A DNA stretch of 8,184 nt from Epsilonproteobacteria bacterium 4484_65 (GTDB lineage: Bacteria; Campylobacterota; Campylobacteria; Campylobacterales; Sulfurovaceae), in NCBI GenBank assembly GCA_002085305.1, contig NATJ01000048.1, positions 1-8,184 of the forward strand, written 5' to 3'. The position numbers and the translations under genes are program-made. Under the pieces are notes generated by a model. That model made no database searches and was not told the DNA's origin. It saw nothing but the letters and a program-made list of their open reading frames with translations. This document shows positions 4,860 to 8,184 of the stretch, one piece after another (the first letter of the stretch is position 1; each line of letters begins with the position of its first letter).

Positions 4860-5679
4860 TTTTTTATATAAACATCGTTTTTTACTCTCACGAAGAATCG
4901 TACAAATAGCGTTGCTCACGATCTATTTTGGTGGAAATATGTATGGATGGACTCTGTTGCAAGGTAACTTGAGTTCTGCACTTATTTTTGGATTTATTCC
5001 TCTTTCTGATCCTTTTGCTACCTTACAGATGTTCTTTGCCGGTGCAGCTATTACGACAGATATTTTACTGGGTGTACTGGTTGTACTTTTTGTCTATAGT
5101 GTTATAGGAGGTCGTTTTTTCTGCTCGTGGGTCTGCCCTGTTAACATTATCACCGAAACGGCAGCATGGTTAAGACGTAAACTGAATTTGACAGACAAAA
5201 AGAAGCGTGTCACGTTTAGTCGTAATATTCGTTATTGGGTGATCGTAATAAGTTTGGGATTATCATTCTTCTTCTCTTTGGCAGCATTTGAAATGATAAG
5301 TCCTATCGGTATAGCATTTAGAGGGGTAGTATTTGGATTTGGCATGGGATGGCTTTTTCTTGTGGCTATTTTTCTCTTTGATCTTTTTTCACAATCCTAC
5401 GGATGGTGTGGTCACATCTGCCCTTTAGGAGGATTTAATACACTCATAGGACGATACAGTATTGTTAAAGTGGTGCATGACAGTGATAAATGTGTACATG
5501 CACTAGAGTGCTTTAAAGTTTGTCCGGAGGTTGAAATTTTAGCAAAGGTAGGTAGGGAAAGTGTACCTATAGGTGGTGCATGCATCAAATGTGGCCGCTG
5601 CATTGAAGTCTGTCCAAGTGATGCATTTGAAGTGTCCATTGTAAGTATGGCAGGTATGGCAAGTATGGCAAAAGGATAG
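4849..5679 (+). CDS. napH: NapH, membrane quinol-dehydrogenase iron-sulfur protein
   Basis: NapH is the inner-membrane partner of NapG and is thought to oxidise menaquinol. The product has about four membrane helices (roughly 17-37, 71-87, 128-148 and 160-180). It has the two family CxxxCP motifs, C92-S-W-V-C96P and C187-G-H-I-C191P, close to the cytoplasmic face. The C-terminal ferredoxin-like part has two cysteine clusters: C215/C221/C225P, a 5-residue-spaced variant, and C245-C248-C251-C255P. Two ATGs (4849, 4852) lie inside the napG end. AAAGGA (4839-4844) is spaced 7 bp from 4852, so the second is the likelier start. After SDAFEVSIV the protein ends in an unusual SMAGMASMAKG tail made by a 9-bp repeat. 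The stop directly abuts the next gene. Confidence 0.93.
   Translation: MMNNFLYKHRFLLSRRIVQIALLTIYFGGNMYGWTLLQGNLSSALIFGFIPLSDPFATLQMFFAGAAITTDILLGVLVVLFVYSVIGGRFFCSWVCPVNIITETAAWLRRKLNLTDKKKRVTFSRNIRYWVIVISLGLSFFFSLAAFEMISPIGIAFRGVVFGFGMGWLFLVAIFLFDLFSQSYGWCGHICPLGGFNTLIGRYSIVKVVHDSDKCVHALECFKVCPEVEILAKVGRESVPIGGACIKCGRCIEVCPSDAFEVSIVSMAGMASMAKG
5644..5670 (+). repeat. Three tandem 9-bp repeats in the napH 3' end
   Basis: AGTATGGCA (5644-5652), GGTATGGCA (5653-5661) and AGTATGGCA (5662-5670) encode Ser-Met-Ala, Gly-Met-Ala, Ser-Met-Ala at the extreme C-terminus of NapH. The unit is a whole number of codons, so gain or loss of units would change the tail length without a frameshift. Confidence 0.75.
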
Positions 5680-6630
5680 ATGATGAAAAATATTTTACTC
5701 ATACTGGTTTTGTTTTTTACAATCATCTCTGCAAAAGAGATCACTCCTTATAAATATGTGCAAGCCAGTGAAGCAGTGACAGATTTTGTGAAAGTAGACA
5801 ATCTTTTGATCATAGGTACAGAGGAGGGGATCATTGATATTTATGATCTTGAAAAAGATGAACTCATAGATCAGATCAAACTTCCCAAAGTAAAAAATAT
5901 CTTTGGTAATGATATACGCTCATTGATCACAAGTGTAGATTATCATCAAGGTAAGATTATATTTATAAAACGTTTGCTTAGTGGATATCATGAACTCTAT
6001 CTTTATGAAAATAAAAAGCTTGTCAAGCTTATTGATGCCTCTAAGTATTTTTCACTCAAAAAAGTAAAGTTTGTAAATGAACAAAGCGCTATGATAGCTT
6101 TTATGAGTAATGAACTTATATTATATGATCTAAAAAACAGAAAAATAGTCTATAAAAAATTGTACAATTTGGCAAGTTTGTCTGATATGATTTTTGATGA
6201 AAAAAGAGAGTATGTTTTTACGGCAGATGAAACACCACAGATCAGTAAAATAGATATTTTAACTGGAAAAGTAGTGCAGAAATATTTTAAGGCCAATAAA
6301 CGGGATATCTTCTCCATAGATTATAAAAATGGAAAGCTTCTGAGTGGAGGTAAAGACAGACGTGTCATTTTATATCAAACACCTGAAAAATACACTATGA
6401 CTAAAGGAGACTTTTTTATTTATGATGTTGCACTGAATCCTGATGCTACAAAGGCGGCTTTTGTAAAAAATGAAGAAAATGATATATCTGTCATAGATAC
6501 CGCTAGCATGGAAGAGATAATGCTTTTAAAAGGGCATGATCAAACCATTATAAAAATAGATTTTCATACCTCAAATGAGCTGATCTCTGCTGATGAAGAT
6601 GATCGGCTTATGTTTTGGAGGTTGGAGTAA
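5680..6630 (+). CDS. napL: NapL-like periplasmic beta-propeller (WD40-repeat) protein
   Basis: The 316-residue product has a Sec signal peptide, with hydrophobic core ILLILVLFFTIISA and likely cleavage near AKE. Repeated four-stranded WD40-like blades follow: IIGTEEGIIDIYDLE (about 44-58), ELILYDLKNRKIV (about 145-157), VFTADETPQISKIDI (about 176-190), LLSGGKDRRVILYQ (about 216-229), and the clearest, GHDQTIIKIDFH with LISADEDDRLMFW at the C-terminus. NapL is a member of the nap clusters of Wolinella and Campylobacter with an uncertain, non-essential role, perhaps in NapA maturation or electron transfer. Identification rests on this architecture and on adjacency to napGH. Any beta-propeller protein in the operon would look similar. 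ATG 5680 directly follows the napH TAG, and ATG 5683 is spaced better from AAAGGA (5671-5676). Translation is coupled to napH. Confidence 0.8.
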   Translation: MMKNILLILVLFFTIISAKEITPYKYVQASEAVTDFVKVDNLLIIGTEEGIIDIYDLEKDELIDQIKLPKVKNIFGNDIRSLITSVDYHQGKIIFIKRLLSGYHELYLYENKKLVKLIDASKYFSLKKVKFVNEQSAMIAFMSNELILYDLKNRKIVYKKLYNLASLSDMIFDEKREYVFTADETPQISKIDILTGKVVQKYFKANKRDIFSIDYKNGKLLSGGKDRRVILYQTPEKYTMTKGDFFIYDVALNPDATKAAFVKNEENDISVIDTASMEEIMLLKGHDQTIIKIDFHTSNELISADEDDRLMFWRLE

Positions 6631-6637
6631 CCTCCAA
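6615..6637. terminator. Hairpin at the end of napL, between convergent genes
   Basis: TTGGAGGTT (6615-6623) and AACCTCCAA (6629-6637) form a perfect 9-bp stem with a 5-nt loop, spanning the napL stop (6628-6630). It lies between convergent napL and the desaturase gene. Neither strand has a T run after the stem, so it is not a standard Rho-independent terminator. It may protect the mRNA 3' end or pause transcription. Confidence 0.45.
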
Positions 6638-6654
6638 GAGTAGCATAAGAAATT

Positions 6655-7620
6655 TTAGTACTCTTTTAGAACATTGTTGATCTGTACATATGCTGTTATA
6701 GGTGTTGTTTCAAAATAGAAAAGATCATGCTTTTTTGCAAAATCTCGTGTCATTTTTTGTACTTTTAAAAGATTGAAACGAGGTGCTTTAGGGAAGAGGT
6801 GATGTTCTATCTGTGTATTGAGCCCTCCATAGAACCAGTGTACAAAAGCACCACCTGTCAGTGAGCGGCTTGTTCTCATCTGTAGCTCCAGCCATGAGAG
6901 TTTTTTACCTTCTTCTTCCTTGAAACTTTCACATCCTAAATGGTTTGTAATAAATCCAAAAGAGAGCCAAGGAGAGAGAGTAAAGTTTACAACAAGCGCA
7001 ACGATAAGCGTATTTAATCCACCTATCTGAAAGATAAGTGTTCCCCATATGATCGGCCAGTGCATTAACATGAGTGCAAATTCACCCCAAAGTTTACGTT
7101 TGATCACAAAACTGTAAGATTGAGCAATGAAAGCAGGAAACATAAAAAACTGTGCGCCCCAAAATATAAGATATTTATATTTTTTGACAAATGGATTGCT
7201 TCCTTTATCTTGTGTAAATGCACGATCCAAGGCAAGTATATCTTCATCTTTTTCTTCAATGTTACAATAAGTGTGGTGATTGACATTATGTTTAAAGTCC
7301 CACCAGGAAGAGGAGTTACTCAGTATAAACGCAGAAAAAGGATAAGAAAGTTTTTTTGAGAGAGATTTACTTTTAAAATACTGGGTATGCAAAACATCAT
7401 GAGAGACAAATACAGCACGTGTCATGACCAAGGTAATAAACAGCCCTAGAAGTATAGGGTTCCACATGGGTGCAGTAGCCAGTGCAGCCACCATAGAACC
7501 AATGACAGCTATCATTTCTATGGATCCACGAACAGGTATACGCTCCAATAAACCTGCTTTACGTACTTCAGATTTTAGTTCATCGAAGATATCCGGATAT
7601 GGGGTGGCAGTTGTAGACAT
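6655..7620 (-). CDS. Membrane fatty-acid desaturase
   Basis: This is an integral-membrane di-iron desaturase of the FA_desaturase family, which uses O2 and an electron donor to place a double bond in an acyl chain. All three histidine boxes are present: HDVLH (74-78), HNVNHH (111-116) and QIEHH (270-274). NHLG (226-229) is also typical of this class. Hydrophobic stretches at about 34-72, 91-105, 148-172, 180-200 and 203-224 fit the usual four-helix plan. The QxxHH third box is the arrangement seen in front-end and acyl-lipid/acyl-CoA enzymes, but position and substrate cannot be deduced. The frame opens further upstream (to 7668). The ATG at 7620 is preferred because AGAGGTA lies 5 bp ahead and a -10 box lies upstream, giving 321 residues. 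No ferredoxin or cytochrome b5 domain is fused, so the electron donor is separate. Confidence 0.9.
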   Translation of the reverse strand: MSTTATPYPDIFDELKSEVRKAGLLERIPVRGSIEMIAVIGSMVAALATAPMWNPILLGLFITLVMTRAVFVSHDVLHTQYFKSKSLSKKLSYPFSAFILSNSSSWWDFKHNVNHHTYCNIEEKDEDILALDRAFTQDKGSNPFVKKYKYLIFWGAQFFMFPAFIAQSYSFVIKRKLWGEFALMLMHWPIIWGTLIFQIGGLNTLIVALVVNFTLSPWLSFGFITNHLGCESFKEEEGKKLSWLELQMRTSRSLTGGAFVHWFYGGLNTQIEHHLFPKAPRFNLLKVQKMTRDFAKKHDLFYFETTPITAYVQINNVLKEY

Positions 7621-7650
7621 GAAAATACCTCTATTATATTTATTGAGATT

Positions 7651-7656
7651 ATTATA
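7651..7656 (-). promoter_or_regulatory. -10 box of the desaturase gene
   Basis: On the minus strand TATAAT (7656-7651) would start transcription near 7644. This gives a 24-nt leader that includes the AGAGGTA ribosome-binding site (7632-7626). A second TATAAT at 7638-7633 would place the start beyond that site and is less likely. Confidence 0.45.
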
Positions 7657-7657
7657 A

Positions 7658-7684
7658 CTTTTATACATTAAGATAATGTAAAAG
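7658..7684 (-). terminator. AT-rich stem-loop after ispE
   Basis: On the minus strand CTTTTACATTA (7684-7674), a TCT loop and TAATGTATAAAAG (7670-7658) form an 11-bp stem with a 2-nt bulge, starting 6 bp beyond the ispE stop. It is weak and lacks a proper T run. It also lies directly upstream of the desaturase -10 box, so it could be an operator-like site instead. Confidence 0.35.
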
Positions 7685-7690
7685 AGAATA

Positions 7691-8184
7691 TTAGTAGTTC
7701 TTTAGTCTGAAAAATGTACTTCCACTTCCGGAAAAGAACCAGCCTTCTCTATCTAACTCTTCTAACTCTGGGTATGCAACGAGAGCTGCTGGATAGAGAT
7801 CGTTGAGGGCTATGGGATCGGGTACTAAATTTAACAGAGTTCTGGAGTCCAGTCTTTCCCAGCCAAAGAATGAAGCAAGAGAGATGTATTGCAGTAAGTA
7901 TTTGTTGAAAGTTTTATAGACGACAGTAGTGTCACAACCTATCTCTGGAGTGTAGAGTTCAAATTCTAAAGGGGATTCTTCAAAGGCTTCGACTATTTCA
8001 CCAAAGCCAGATACATTTGCAGAAGGGTAATTATAGATGAAGAAGGGGAGATCAGCACCTATGGTGCTTCCTATTTTGGCTAATGCTTCTGTATCTATCT
8101 GTAGATCACAAACCTCATTGACCAACCGCATGAAAGCCGCTGCATCTGAACTTCCTCCTCCTAAACCGGCCTGGCTTGGGATTT
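7691..8184 (-). CDS. ispE: IspE, 4-diphosphocytidyl-2-C-methyl-D-erythritol kinase, C-terminal part (5' end outside window)
   Basis: IspE is the cytoplasmic GHMP-family kinase that phosphorylates CDP-methylerythritol with ATP in the non-mevalonate isoprenoid pathway. The visible 164 codons begin at the right edge with IPSQAGLGGGSSDAAAF, the glycine-rich ATP-binding motif P-x3-GLGGGSSDAA that identifies the enzyme. GADLPFFI follows (about 46-53 of the fragment), with its conserved Asp. The C-terminal GHMP domain then includes LYTPEIGCDTTVVY and the glycine loop FFSGSGSTFF near the end. The stop TAA is at 7693-7691. Roughly the first third of the protein (about 90-100 residues) lies outside the window. 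No damage is seen. It shares orientation with smpB, which is its direct neighbour in Helicobacter pylori as I recall it. The intervening truC, VF530, nap and desaturase genes are therefore an insertion or rearrangement relative to that order. Confidence 0.93.
   Translation of the reverse strand, partial: IPSQAGLGGGSSDAAAFMRLVNEVCDLQIDTEALAKIGSTIGADLPFFIYNYPSANVSGFGEIVEAFEESPLEFELYTPEIGCDTTVVYKTFNKYLLQYISLASFFGWERLDSRTLLNLVPDPIALNDLYPAALVAYPELEELDREGWFFSGSGSTFFRLKNY

Noticed and set aside
5412..5744. Minus-strand open frame of 110 codons opposite the napH 3' end
   Set aside because: It is antisense to a clearly conserved iron-sulfur domain, with no independent protein features.
7104..7657. 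Several short open frames on both strands over the desaturase gene
   Set aside because: All overlap the histidine-box coding region in other frames and lack promoters, ribosome-binding sites and domains.
1..8184. CRISPR array, tRNA/rRNA genes, insertion sequences or phage genes
   Set aside because: No regularly spaced repeats, no tRNA-like cloverleaf and no transposase or integrase motifs were found by reading both strands.

Overview
The window looks like chromosomal DNA of a Campylobacterota (formerly Epsilonproteobacteria) bacterium, most like the Sulfurovum/Sulfurimonas group. Supporting signs are the low G+C content, AT-rich intergenic DNA with TATAAT-type -10 boxes and no clear -35 boxes, a NapG/NapH/NapL set typical of this phylum, and SmpB and IspE sequences of the same flavour. 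The assignment rests on recalled protein family features, not on a database search.

Region 1 (1-804) is the conserved ribosome/tRNA block rimM-trmD-rplS, but it is damaged. The rimM 3' end is normal. trmD then runs normally for about 160 codons and is joined directly to the last 65 codons of rplS. The C-terminal domain of TrmD, the spacer and the N-terminal half of L19 are all missing, an estimated loss of about 0.4 kb. Because trmD is normally essential and rplS nearly so, an assembly or amplification deletion is the likeliest reason, unless intact copies lie elsewhere. Region 2 (798-1009) is dominated by a roughly 144-nt imperfect palindrome that starts in the last rplS codons, followed by a promoter. 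Region 3 (1010-2413) holds two unrecognised membrane-protein genes in tandem. The first is split by a frameshift near 1313, or by a short out-of-frame deletion there.

Region 4 (2410-3930) holds smpB on the minus strand, with a TTG start. It is divergent from truC across a 48-bp gap built around a symmetric palindrome containing a -10 box for each direction. A VF530-type small DNA-binding protein gene follows truC. Region 5 (4047-6630) is a tightly coupled napG-napH-napL operon encoding a quinol-oxidising iron-sulfur branch and a periplasmic beta-propeller protein. No napA, napB, napF or napD is present. Region 6 (6655-8184), on the minus strand, encodes a membrane fatty-acid desaturase with all three histidine boxes, and the C-terminal part of ispE, which runs off the window.

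Most of the window is housekeeping: tRNA/rRNA modification, ribosome rescue and isoprenoid precursor synthesis, plus an electron-transfer operon. I see no CRISPR array, transposase, phage gene, tRNA or rRNA, and no convincing new defence or biosynthetic system. The points most worth a second look are the trmD::rplS junction, the long palindrome after rplS, the broken membrane gene, and the nap operon that lacks its catalytic subunit.
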